Assembly (NCBI GenBank): GCA_029449235.1 | Contig: JANATG010000016.1 | Span: 1,240,001 to 1,304,000, forward strand | Length of the DNA: 64,000 nt | Direction of reading: 5' to 3' | DNA from: Linnemannia schmuckeri | Taxonomy: Eukaryota; Mortierellomycota; Mortierellomycetes; Mortierellales; Mortierellaceae | Shown here: one piece after another, positions 48,783 to 58,622 of the stretch | How the letters are laid out: the number at the start of each line of letters is the position of its first letter | Position numbering within the stretch: position 1 is the first letter of the stretch | Notes under the pieces: generated by a model | Seen by the model: only the letters and a program-made list of their open reading frames with translations | Told to the model about the DNA's origin: nothing | Database searches by the model: none | Translations under genes and position numbers: made by a program

Positions 48783-49549
48783 ATCTTGTTCCCCAACGTT
48801 GGGTCCCAATTTTGTTTTTTTTGATAGCATCCTGTCTGCTAATGCAACAGAAAATGAGCGCGATGGGACCTGCATGGGGTTCTTAGTAAAGAATGATCTC
48901 CCGCCCATACCCCTGATAGCAATATATTTGTTGGTTCTTTTTCATGGCCTGCGATAATGTTAGTTGTCTTCTAGGACCCTTGGGCCTAAGAGCATGCATG
49001 CAGGTGAGGAAGCAGGCTATCGTTTATGTCATCGTTATTTATTTATTTTTTCTTTTTGGTTCATTCAACTTATTTTCGAACGTCAAAAGTGTTCCATCCG
49101 CAACCTTGCTTGTGTCACCAAATGACGTCCTTTGTAATGCTTAATTATTTTTTTTTTTTTGCTATCTCTTTTCAAGAAAGGCTAAAGGGACTTCTCCCAG
49201 ACCAAAAGCTCTATTGTCCTTCAGTCTTCGTCATTGTTTTTTTTAACGAGTGCATGGATCCATCCTTAAACAAGGACTACGCCCATTCGACACCATGAAC
49301 GCCAACATTTCGTTTGTTGACAGTTTCGTCATGCTCCTAAAGACACGCTATATGTTTTGTTTTGACTTTAGGAATCGATAAGTGTTCTTTGCAGATGCTA
49401 GAGTAAACAGTGTCATCACAGTCTAAACGCCTCGATGTTGAATTCCATGATATATAAAGCGACATGCATCCCCCATATCTTCTCACAGCAACTCAACTCA
49501 ACTCAACTCAACCCCAACCCCTCGTTTTCACAACTAATAACTCATAACC
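48783..49549. other. Intergenic spacer
   Basis: 3' region of the MARVEL-like gene and promoter of the small basic gene. No gene seen. Confidence 0.5.
49451..49458 (+). promoter_or_regulatory. TATA box of small basic protein gene
   Basis: TATATAAA about 100 bases before the ATG at 49550, followed by an A/C-rich leader with repeated ACTCA units (49491-49512). Confidence 0.55.
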
Positions 49550-49954
49550 ATGACCCTCACACTTGGACCCTCCACCCCCAAGAAGAAACAAAGTTTCATG
49601 TCCCGAATCTTCTCAACCTCGTCCCATTCCCACTCCAAGCCAAAGCGCTCCTTCCTTTCCGGCTCTTCCTCCGGCTCTTCCTCCTCCGGCTCCTCTAGCT
49701 CCTCGCACAAAAAGAAAAAGACCTCATTCATGAGCCGCTTCAGTCGTACACCCGAGCCCACAAAAATGGACAAACTCCAAGCGAAATTGAATCCATCCTC
49801 GGACGCCACACCGGTGGCGATTGCAGCGAAGAAGAAGAAGGCCAGGAGGATCAAGGCCAAGAAGGAAGCTAAGGCTGAGGCCGAGAAGGAGAAAGAGAGA
49901 AGTCGAAAGAGGCACAGGAAGTCTGGTTCGAGTTCCTTCTTCTCGCGCCACTAA
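49550..49954 (+). CDS. Small Lys/Ser-rich basic protein
   Basis: Single exon, 134 residues, not recognised. It has an internal duplication: KKKQSFMSRIFSTS (residues 11-24) and KKKKTSFMSRFSRTP (about 54-68), separated by a Ser/Gly run. The C-terminal half is a Lys/Ala/Glu-rich probable helix (IAAKKKKARRIKAKKEAKAE) ending RKRHRKSGSSSFFSRH. Highly basic; nuclear or membrane-surface binding is possible. The TATA box, clean leader and codon usage resembling neighbouring genes support a real, perhaps inducible gene. Confidence 0.65.
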   Translation: MTLTLGPSTPKKKQSFMSRIFSTSSHSHSKPKRSFLSGSSSGSSSSGSSSSSHKKKKTSFMSRFSRTPEPTKMDKLQAKLNPSSDATPVAIAAKKKKARRIKAKKEAKAEAEKEKERSRKRHRKSGSSSFFSRH

Positions 49955-50554
49955 GGGATTCCGGTGGTGGAGGAGATCCTGGTGTGAGACAACGTAGTCG
50001 ATTTTCATTCATTCTTTTTCTTATCTTTTTGTAACATATCCCAAAACACACACAAACACACAATTTATACTGTAATAAATACCATATCCTTTTCTAATAT
50101 CCCGGCCAATCCTCAACTGCCTCTTGATAAAGCAGCAATGTCCACTTTGTACTGTATCCTGAAACATCCTGGTGGCCGCATTGTATACAAGAATGCTGGC
50201 CAATTAAGTTGACTGGTGTTGATGAAGGTGTAAAGGGGGATTCTTTATAAAAATACAAAAATTGAGGGGTCGGTGTCCCGAGCTAACGAGATCCATAGTT
50301 GATCGCCTTTCACGGGGTGGTGTCGAGAGGGGGTTGCTGCTATCCGCGGTGTTGAGGTTCTTTAATCCCGGCGCTCTGGTGGGGGTCCGCAAGGCTGCAC
50401 CATTTTCTACCATTGCAAAAGTTAGTGAAAACGTGATAGGTGGCGTTAGCAACGATACATACTTCCATTTTCCGATCCCGCATCATGATTTTTGATTGCT
50501 ATGTTTGGTTTCTGTGAACAAGGTTGACATGTTGTCGATAACTGATCCCGTCTT
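49955..50554. other. Convergent spacer
   Basis: Between the small basic gene (plus) and SF3B5 (minus). No gene seen. Confidence 0.5.
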
Positions 50555-51149
50555 TCATAGCATATCCTGTCTTTCTTCCTGCGCTGCACTCCATGATCTG
50601 TATCTGTCCTCCTGATGACAAAAAAAAGTCATGTCAGTTCAGATTTCAACGAGGAAGGGGTGTTTTGATTGTGTAATGTGGATGTTACCTCGGTAATGTT
50701 GAACTTGACACGGGCAATACTCTCGTTCTCAGCCAGGGCAAAGTAGGACATCATGGGGTAGTGTCCCACATACGATGCATATGTGTCTCTTGCTTGGTTC
50801 ACACCCCACTCGCTAAAATGATAATTGACAAAAAACATTGATGAGATGGGTCAGTCTCTTTCCCTTGAGAGTACCCTTATTGAGTGTCCTGAGGGGGTGA
50901 CCGGGAAGGAGGTGACTTACTATTTGCTGGTATCAGCGTGTCCGGTTCCGACATACTTGGACTGCAAGTGCTCGAGCTGGCTGTTCAAGTTTGCGCGGTC
51001 CTATGTGTTAAAAGGTGGATGGGATGTAAAAGACGATTGTTCTGGTTAGCAAAGAATGGATCTCTGTATCGTCCTGCTGGTTCAGCTTTAATTCTTGCGC
51101 TTGAATGTCCATGTCTCCTAGTGCTCGTCCCGTCCTGTTCGTGTACCAT
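50555..51149 (-). CDS. YSF3: Splicing factor 3B subunit 5 (SF3b10)
   Basis: Minus-strand exons 51149-51147, 51000-50921, 50812-50689 and probably 50611-50555, 87 residues. Assembled sequence MDRANLNSQLEHLQSKYVGT, GHADTSKYEWGVNQARDTYA and SYVGHYPMMSYFALAENESI closely follows the SF3B5 family (human protein 86 residues). SF3B5 is a small stabilising subunit of SF3b in the U2 snRNP, which holds the branch site. The first exon would supply only the ATG, directly followed by a GT donor; this is the least certain part. At the 3' end an intron (50688-50612, with a CTGAC branch-like site, T run and CAG) replaces a read-through ending at 50629 that gives 88 residues. The C-terminus is therefore uncertain. 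It is divergent from SLU7. Confidence 0.85.
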
Positions 51150-51407
51150 GGTCGTCTGTAGTCTTGGTGAAGTTGTAGGTGAAGATGTCGGTCTGCAAGG
51201 TGATCTTTTTTACTTTCGCACCCCTCAAAGGTGACCGAGTGACGTCACCTTAATTTTTTAAAGTATTTGATGGACGGCAGTGCAGTGGGAGAGTCTTCTG
51301 TGTCTCCACTGTTCTGATCGCATACTTTTTTTTTTTTACTTTGCCTTCGAACGACAGACATCTCCAAACAACCGACACATCCATCAAATCATAGCATACA
51401 ACACATC
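51150..51407. promoter_or_regulatory. Bidirectional promoter between SF3B5 and SLU7
   Basis: Only 258 bases separate the proposed start codons of two divergently transcribed splicing-factor genes. A near-palindromic GTGACGTCAC (51240-51249) contains the TGACGTCA CRE/ATF-type site. A shared promoter is inferred from spacing. Confidence 0.5.
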
Positions 51408-53227
51408 ATGAGTAAGTCAGAGGCAACACACAGTCGCTAGACTCAACAGCGACAACTCCAAAACCACCAGGGGATAAGAATACAGCAAAACTACCAAGAA
51501 CTCGACAGGATCCCCTACCATGAGCTCTGAACTCACATCACCTTCCTTCCTTTGTATGACTATATCAACCTTGTTAATAGGCACAAAACTGAGTCGAGAG
51601 GAATACAGGAAACAGAAGGATCTGGAGGCCGCTCGTAAGGCTGGAACGGCACCCGCAGCCAGGGACGAGGAAGGTCGTGAAATCAACCCACATATCCCCC
51701 AGTACATTTCAGAAGCACCATGTAAGTACCTTGTCCTATAGATTTTGTCAAACGAACCTGGTTTGTATGTGTATCGAACATCATTTTGCTAAGACTACGG
51801 TTGACTGACATGTTTAAATGTTTGTTGTAAATAGGGTATATTAATGATGGACATGCATCGCTGAAGCATCAGAAGGCACCGAGGACAGACGAGGATCGCT
51901 TCACAGACGAATGGTATCAGCGTGGAGAGCGAGCTGTAAGTGAGGGACGCCTTTTTTTGTTGTCTCTTGCAGATCAAAATGGTGTGGAATCATTTTCAGT
52001 CAAAACTCAACAAACTGACCAACATTCTCAAAAAATACAAAAATAGGGCCCGGCAGCAACAAAGTACAGGAAGGGGGCATGTGAAAACTGTGGAGCAGCA
52101 ACACACAAGACCAAGGACTGTGTAGAACGACCCCGCAAGAAGGGCGCCAAATGGACTGGGAAAAACATCAAAGAAGACGAGATCATCCAAAAAGTCGAAA
52201 TGTCTTTTGACGCCAAACGTGATCGGTGGAACGGATACGATACTGCAGAACATAAGAAGATCTATGAGGAGTATGAACAGGTCGAGGAGGCGAGGAGGAA
52301 ACTGAAGGAGAGTGAGCTGGATAAACAGGATGCCAAGGCTGCGGCGGCTATGGCGGAGAGGATGGAGAATAACGCGAATGAGTTTGGAGATAGTGACGAT
52401 GATGATGATGATGAGGAGAAGTATGCGGATAAGTCGGATATGCCCGGACAGAAGGTTAATGCCAAAACCCGCACCACCATCCGCAATCTGAGGTAAGCTC
52501 CTAGGATTCAGCTGGCTTCTTTGCATGGTGGTTGATACAATTTTTTGTACGTCCGAGAATGAACGGACCATGTGGACTTACTTTCAAATACGCATTCCTA
52601 ATTGCTTATAGAATTCGTGAGGATCGCGCAAAGTACCTGTACAATTTGGATCCTAACTCTGCGCATTACGATCCCAAGACACGTTCAATGCGCGAGAACC
52701 CTCTCAAGGACCAGGACCCCAACAACCTCATCTACGCCGGAGACAACTTCCAACGGTACTCTGGAAGCATTACAGATATGGCAAATGTACAGTTGTTCGC
52801 CTGGCAGGCTGCCGAGAAGGGATCCGATATACATCTGCAGGCAAACCCAACACAGGCCGAGATGCTGCACAAAAAGTTCAAGGAAAAGAAGGCCGAGCAG
52901 CAGGACGAGTCCAAGGTCAGCATCTTGGCCAAGTACGGAGGCGAGGAACATTTGGACGCGCCCGCTCGCGAGCTGTTGTTGGCGCAGACGGAGAACTATG
53001 TCGAGTACTCGCGTTCGGGCAGGGTTTTGAAGGGTCTCGAGCCGGCCAAGGTCAAGTCCAAATACCAGGAGGATGTGTATATCAACAACCACACGACGGT
53101 ATGGGGCTCGTTCTGGGCCGATGGCAAGTGGGGCTACAAGTGCTGTCGCTCCTTTATCAAGGGATCTTACTGCACAGGCAAGGCTGGTATTGAGGCGCAG
53201 GAAGCCAGCAATCTCCTCTCTTCATAG
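51408..53227 (+). CDS. SLU7: Pre-mRNA splicing factor SLU7
   Basis: Five exons: 51408-51411, 51581-51721, 51835-51935, 52047-52492 and 52612-53227, 435 residues. SLU7 acts at the second splicing step in 3' splice-site choice. The CCHC zinc knuckle CENCGAATHKTKDC has C94, C97, H102 and C107; the family blocks INPHIPQYISEAPWYIN, KRDRWNGY, EDRAKYLYNLDPNSAHYDPK, YGGEEHLDAPARELLLAQTE and WGYKCCRSF are all present. The first exon is ATGA, cut by a GTAAGT donor, and joins to read MSTKLSREEYRKQ. An alternative is an unspliced start at 51520 (MSSELTSPSF...), but that sequence ends in an intron-like acceptor (TTAATAG) exactly before the conserved part. Length and domains match the family. Confidence 0.93.
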
Positions 53228-53614
53228 CTGTCGTCTTAATATAACTGCTTTTTTTTTCCTGCACCGATAAACATTTCTGATTGTTCTTTTGTTGCATTCA
53301 TTTTTTTTTTCATTCATGTCAAAGTACATACAGGGTAAAAAAAAGGACACGATATATAGGTGAAGCATGGAAGAGAGCTGGGAGTACACAGACGCTTATT
53401 TGTCAAGCCCCTTGTTTATCCTCTTTTACTTGTCAATATTGATAAAATGACTACGTAATAAAATGGGAAACAAACGACACGGATAGAAAGGCTCGACGAA
53501 GCTACGGGCAGAGAGTTATGAAAAAGAAAAGATCGTCGCCAAAAGGCCGTTTCCCCAAAGAAAAAATAGGTAGCTCAAGTGGTTTCATACGGGTCCCTTC
53601 ACTGGAGGACACAT
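53228..53614. other. Convergent spacer
   Basis: Shared 3' region of SLU7 (plus) and RPS9 (minus). AT-rich with no gene. Confidence 0.55.
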
Positions 53615-54339
53615 TTACTCCTCGTCCTCGTCCTCACCATCGCCCTTGGAGGCAGCGGCAGCAGCACGCTTTCTCTTGACACGTCCGGGACGTCCACCAC
53701 CGTAGGGGGATGTGAGAGAGAAGTCGATGTGCTTCTGAGAGTCGAGGCGGACGACAAAGGAAGGAATGTCGACGACCTGCTTGCCGACGCGGATATGGCG
53801 CTGACAGATCAACACACGAGCGTGATGAATCGACTTGGCAAGACCCAACTTGAACACCTGAGTCTGAAGACGTCGCTCCAAGAAATCCTCAATCTTCAAG
53901 GCAAGTACATAATCGAGCTTCATCTTGTCCTCATCCAAGACACCAATGCGAACCAACCGACGGATCAAAGCGTTACCCTCGAAGAGACGACGGGGGTCTT
54001 TGTCTTCGAGGGTGAGGAGTTCACGAGCGGCACGACGGATGTTGGAAAGTGTGAAGCCGATACGCCAGATCTCGCGCTTGTTGCGGAGACCGTATTCACC
54101 GACGAGTTTGAGCTCTTGGTCGAGGCGGGCGGCTTCGAAGGGGCGGCGAGGGACCTTGTAGGTCTTTGAACAGTTCCTGGGGGCTCCTGAGGGCACTATT
54201 GGAGATTATAAGGGACGGTGGGGTGGGAAGGAGAGAGGGAGATGGTTAGTGATGTACATTCGATGGCGCAAGCTGCGCCTAGTGCAAGGAGGCGCAGACG
54301 GTGATAGGAAAGGGAGGGACTGAGTAGTGAGGACTTACT
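53615..54339 (-). CDS. RPS9: Ribosomal protein uS4 (S9, small subunit)
   Basis: Minus strand, exon 1 base 54339 and exon 2 54195-53615, 193 residues. Sequence matches eukaryotic S9: RRPFEAARLDQELKLVGEYG, NKREIWRIGFTLSNIRRAAR, RRLFEGNALIRRLVRIGVLD, the S4 RNA-binding domain FLERRLQTQVFKLGLAKSIH with ARVLICQRHIRVGKQVV, and the SLTSPYGGGRPGRVKRKR end. It binds the 5' domain of 18S rRNA in the 40S subunit. The start codon is split: exon 1 ends ...AACA before a GTAAGT donor, and exon 2 starts TGCCCTCAGG after an AATAG acceptor, giving A|TG and the expected MPSGAPRNCSKTYK. The 143-bp intron holds a GGCGCA/TGCGCC hairpin. It is divergent from RPL21. Confidence 0.93.
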
Positions 54340-55117
54340 GTTATAGTTGTGGTTGTTGAGAAGGGTAGGTTAGAGTTTAGAAAAGGTAATGACGAACCTC
54401 TACGAGCTTTAATACCTCGGTAGAAATTTCAATTGTTTGTTGTCAGCAAAGAAGCGCCCAAAAATGGATATTAGCCCTGGTTGCAAGCCAGGGTTTAAAG
54501 CCAATCAAATCAGTGCAAAATGCTGCCGCTGTACGTGGAATAAGCCAGAAAAGAGTGTCACGTAAAAATTGGATTTGAAAAAAAAAAAAAATGGAAAAAT
54601 GGATTGAAGGTGTCAAGAGCCATCAGCCAATGAGCGACGAGTAATTGCAGGCCAATATCTTTTTGTCTTTTCCTGGTGGTGTTGCTGGTTCCTTCTCTTC
54701 TTTCATTGACCTCTCGGGGTATGGGAATCTTACATGGCTGGTGGAAGAGTCTGGAATCAGGCTGTAGCGGGATCAACACCACAGCAACAACGACAGGAGC
54801 AAGATCGACGCAAAAAAAAATTCTCTCCTCGGGAGAAGGATGAATCCATCATCATCCTCACTGTCAGTTTCGGGATCGGGATCTTGGAGCGTTTTGAAGC
54901 AGAAAGGATAGGATTCTCTATTTTTTGGCATTCAAATTCATGCCGAATCCAACATCTTTCACATTCCATCAACACCCACTCCATCACTCACCTCTCCCCA
55001 GCATCCTCGACCACATCAATATCAGGATCCTCATTTCAAAAAGATCATGGTGAACTTATGCCATTTTCTTTTTTTCTTCTCACTCTCAACTTCAACCAAA
55101 TCCAGAATTGATTCAAC
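54340..55117. promoter_or_regulatory. Shared promoter region of RPS9 and RPL21
   Basis: A 778-base region between two divergently transcribed ribosomal protein genes. A palindrome, CCCTGG at 54475-54480 and CCAGGG at 54488-54493, flanks TTGCAAG and includes an AAACCCT-like core on the minus strand. Coordinated expression is plausible but inferred. Confidence 0.4.
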
Positions 55118-56432
55118 ATGCCTCACTCGTATGGTATCCGCGCTCGCACCCGCCACATGTTCGCCCGTAACTTCAGGGAGCATGGTATGCCCATCAAGCT
55201 TACCACCTACTTGAAGACCTACAAGGTTGGCGATATCGTCGACATCAAGGCTAACGGTGCTATCCACAAGGGTATGCCCCACAAGTTCTACCACGGGTAT
55301 GTTCTCTTCTTTTCTTTGCCCGTCCAGGCTGGTCGTCGCTTTACTTCATCTTTTGTAGTCTATGTGCTTTTGCTTTCATTGCTAGTCTATGTTATCGTTG
55401 TTTGTTACCAGAGTGATTCAGGAAGAACCCTAGGGCTTGCTACAGGAATTGTACAGTGACAGCGGCCGGAGAACAGACATGAAGAGCACCTTACTGGCAA
55501 CTGTTGGCAGGACAGGACCATCACCTCGAGTGCTCGGCTATGCTACGTGTCAGCAGTGCAATCATCGCTACCCATTTATTCGCACGGGCTTTGACACAAC
55601 GGTCTTGGTTTAGCCGAAGAGCGATCAATACTCCACAACAAGCCAGAGATATCGCTCCTCGACATGTATTAGAAAGCGGGCAAGGGGGCGGCGTTGAGGC
55701 AAGCACGACTCGACCGGCTGTAACAGGACTCAGCATAATTCGATTTCAGCGTGGCTTCGTTCACCTCGCCGGACATTTGCGACACTGTTTGCCTTCTGCG
55801 TCAAAGGAGTCACCAGTATAATTTCAAAGAAAAGCGAACTGCCAGCAAAAAGAGTTACAAGCGCGATACTTTCACTCAAAGGCGCCTTCAACACGCACAA
55901 ACACATACACCTTTCCAACCTCTTCATATAACCGAAGTTTACAGAGAATTTCGTGTCAGGGACTAACCCAAAATATTATCCGTCTTTATTGTACTATAGT
56001 CGCACCGGTATCATTTACAACGTGACCAAGTCCGCTGTTGGTATCATTATCAACAAGAAGGTTGGCAACCGTTTCCTCGAGAAGCGCGTCAACATCCGCA
56101 TTGAGCACATCAAGCACTCCAAGTGCCGTGATGACTTCTTGCGTCGCGTCAAGGAGAACGCCGCCGCCAAGTTGCAGGCCAAGGCCGATGGTGTCAAGGT
56201 CAACTTGAAGAGACAGCCCGTCCAGCCCCGTGAGGCCCGCTTCGTCTCCATCAAGCACAACATCCCCACCACCCTCAACCCCATCCCCTACGACAGTAAG
56301 TTGACCTTCCTTTTTTCTTGTGTCTGTCCAAAGGGGTTATTTGTTTGGGTTTCGAAATGTCATCTAGTTATGAATCGCCAACTAACATTTGTTCTCTTAC
56401 TTTTCTACAAACTACCAATAGCCCTCGTTTAA
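55118..56432 (+). CDS. RPL21: Ribosomal protein eL21 (large subunit)
   Basis: Three exons: 55118-55296, 56000-56295 and 56422-56432, 161 residues (yeast L21 is 160). Family blocks: MPHSYGIRARTRHMFARNFR, VGDIVDIKANGAIHKGMPHK, RTGIIYNVTKSAVGIIINKK, IRIEHIKHSKCRDDFLRRVK, LKRQPVQPREARFVS and NPIPYDTLV. It lies in the 60S subunit near the central protuberance. Introns: 703 bp (unusually long here) and 126 bp. The last exon encodes only part of Thr, then Leu-Val-stop, in 11 bases. All junctions hold frame (YHG-RTGII, PYD-TLV). Confidence 0.93.
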
Positions 56433-56732
56433 ATTTTGTCTGGCGGATCATGGAAACGGAGTGCGGACGACAGCATCCACGCAACAACAAAACAACAATA
56501 AAATGGGACAGCAATGTTTTTTCCAACACCATTTTTACTTCTTTATATCAAGGGCCTCATATGTAACACAGACATAATGATACGCATAAGGAATGTGAGT
56601 GCGTAGTCTACACAATGCACAAATTTCAACCAGCCAAACAAAACAACCCACCCAATCATCTCATATGTCCTCATCTCATTGCCAAGCAAAGTCCTAATTC
56701 GGCTGAAGCTCACTGATCATAAGAGGCGGCCC
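56433..56732. other. Convergent spacer
   Basis: Shared 3' region of RPL21 (plus) and the secreted-protein candidate (minus). No gene seen apart from the poly(A) signal at its start. Confidence 0.5.
56497..56502 (+). terminator. Candidate polyadenylation signal of RPL21
   Basis: AATAAA 65 bases after the RPL21 stop codon; position fits a 3' end signal. Confidence 0.45.
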
Positions 56733-57391
56733 CTAGATCGCGTTTCCCTTGAGGATTAGCGCCAGTAAATTCTGGATACTGCAATAGGGGATGCTCTTGT
56801 TGTCAACTTTGAAGAGGAGAACGCCCAGTTTTTCGTCCGCCATATCCTCGTAGGTGGAGCCGCTGCCTAGGGCGGGACGCCTTCTCGCAACGGCAGAGAG
56901 CTTTTTGAGCTCGTCGGATGAGAGGCTCTTGATCATCTTGATGAATTCACGGCCGTTCTTGTTGGAGGAAGGTGTGTTTGTGTCTTGGGAGCCTTGCTGT
57001 GGTGGCGCTGGTGCTGGTGGTGGCGCTTGTCGGGCCTTTAGGTGCATGGGAGCGGGATGATGAGGAGCACTGGTTCTCTTGGCCATGGACAGCGACAGCC
57101 GATTGTCCATTCAAGAGCGGAGGACCTGGTCGGGAGCCATGGACCCTTCAGCTATTGAACGGAAGTTTTTTTATGATTTGTATCATGAATGAAAAGAGGA
57201 ATGAAAACAAAAAGAAGGTAAAGAAAATGGTTGACATTTCAGCCCTGTAAACCCTTTTTTCAACTCTTGCATATTTTGTGAAGTCGAAGCTATTGCTTTC
57301 CTTTTGATGGGAGGAAGTTATCTTGGACGACACACGAAAGACAGGCAAGGGTAGTTGCAGCGGTGTAGACGGCAATAGAGATGAACTTCAT
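56733..57391 (-). CDS. Candidate small secreted protein
   Basis: Proposed minus-strand exons 57391-57336 and 57075-56733, 132 residues. Exon 1 encodes a typical signal peptide (MKFISIAVYTAATTLACLS), joined by a GTGTGT donor and an AAGAG acceptor to TSAPHHPAPMHLKARQ. The mature part is Pro/Ala/Gln-rich, then has a compact helical-looking C-terminal domain (EFIKMIKSLSSDELKKLSAV, DEKLGVLLFKVDNKSIPYCS) and ends ILKGNAI. The family is not recognised. Without the intron, exon 2 alone reads 125 residues from 57110 with a stop just upstream and no signal peptide. The C-terminal coding frame is well supported; the exon 1 link is inferred from the signal peptide and phase match, and the acceptor context is weak. 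Confidence 0.45.
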
Positions 57392-58051
57392 GATTTACAG
57401 AGGAGGGTGGGATGAGGGTGTGGTGTGGTGAAGAGAGGGAGGGTAGCGTGTGGATATGCACGTTACAAGAGAGATCTGGAGAGAATAGGAAAAAGCAAGG
57501 AATATGCGACATGGGCCCTTTCTTTTATGCGAACCATAAAAAAATAATGATGTAGTCCATGTTTCTTATGAACATGCAACCCAGGCATGAGACCACGGAA
57601 TCCTTTTTTTTTTTTTTTGTGCTTGAAGAACGTAGATGCCTCTCCGTTTGTAGAAGATAATCGATCCTAGCTACTTTCGAAAGATCAGCGTATTGGCAAA
57701 CACAAGCGAAGTAAAGGGGTGTAAGCGATGGAAAGGAATGTCCGTGCTTTTTTGCAGGGGAGGGGGGTTAAGAGCACTTATAGATGTCAGAGGAAGAGCA
57801 TCGAGGAGGCATTATATAGAATAACCACACACACACACAAAGTCATAGTCCGGGGCGGGGTAGTGTAAATCGTAAGCCAGACGTGTGATTCATTTTTTGC
57901 TTGGACGCGATAATCCTTAACAAATAAAAAAAATAACTCTCTTTCTCGTTCTCTCAATAATATGTTTTTAAGCAATGAGACATCCATTCACGACTGCTTA
58001 GCCGTCATACCGCACCACCACTGATATCCTCCAACGTCGCAGGCCGATAAA
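57392..58051. other. Intergenic spacer
   Basis: Between two minus-strand small genes. Contains a T run near 57604-57619. No gene seen. Confidence 0.5.
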
Positions 58052-58622
58052 CTACACACTCTCCCACTCGGAACTCACAAACCCTTTTAACACATTCATC
58101 GTAGCCATCAGAGCCATTTCCAGGCCTTCGCACGCATCCGCTGTAAAGTCGTGCGACGCCGCCGCATCAGCCACTACTGCTATCAACCTGCCCTTCCTCT
58201 CAATTGAATCCGCCAAATCGACGTCCATGAGTTCCATCGCCTCTACTGCCCTTGTACGGGTTGCTATCCACTTTTCGAAATTGGCCTTGAAGAGTGATCC
58301 TAGGGCTGCGATCTTGCTGGTGAGTTGGTTACAGTATATTTGGCTGTCCTGAACGGTGGCCAATGATGAGGGTCATGCTCCTCCGCCTTACGTCTGTTGA
58401 CGGGTGGGGAGAGTAGGATGGTGATGACGGCGAATACGTCCATCCTCTGCTGCTTTCACTTTTTATGAGTACGGGGAATATGAATAATATTACAATAATG
58501 GCTAGAAAACAAGGTTTTGCTTTGTGGGGAAGTTGATGTACCTGCAGCACAGGGCGATGAGGTGGTGATTGCAGCAGCAACGGTGATGCAGAAGGCAAGT
58601 TAAGCGAGTGTGAAAACTTCAT
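58052..58622 (-). CDS. Uncharacterised small helical protein
   Basis: Proposed minus-strand exons 58622-58542 and 58348-58052, 125 residues. Exon 2 (99 codons) reads DSQIYCNQLTSKIAALGSLF, then RAVEAMELMDVDLADSIERK, and ends VSSEWESV; it looks strongly helical and protein-like. It has no ATG of its own and starts at a CAG acceptor, so an upstream exon is needed. Exon 1 offers MKFSHSLNLPSASPLLLQ up to a CAG|GTACAT donor with matching phase, but this is not a good signal peptide. One frame over, the same bases would encode a much better one (LAFCITVAAAITTSS). The family is not recognised. Exon 2 is credible; exon 1 is uncertain. Confidence 0.4.

Noticed and set aside
53579..54169. 196-codon plus-strand frame over RPS9
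   Set aside because: Antisense shadow of the well-identified ribosomal protein.
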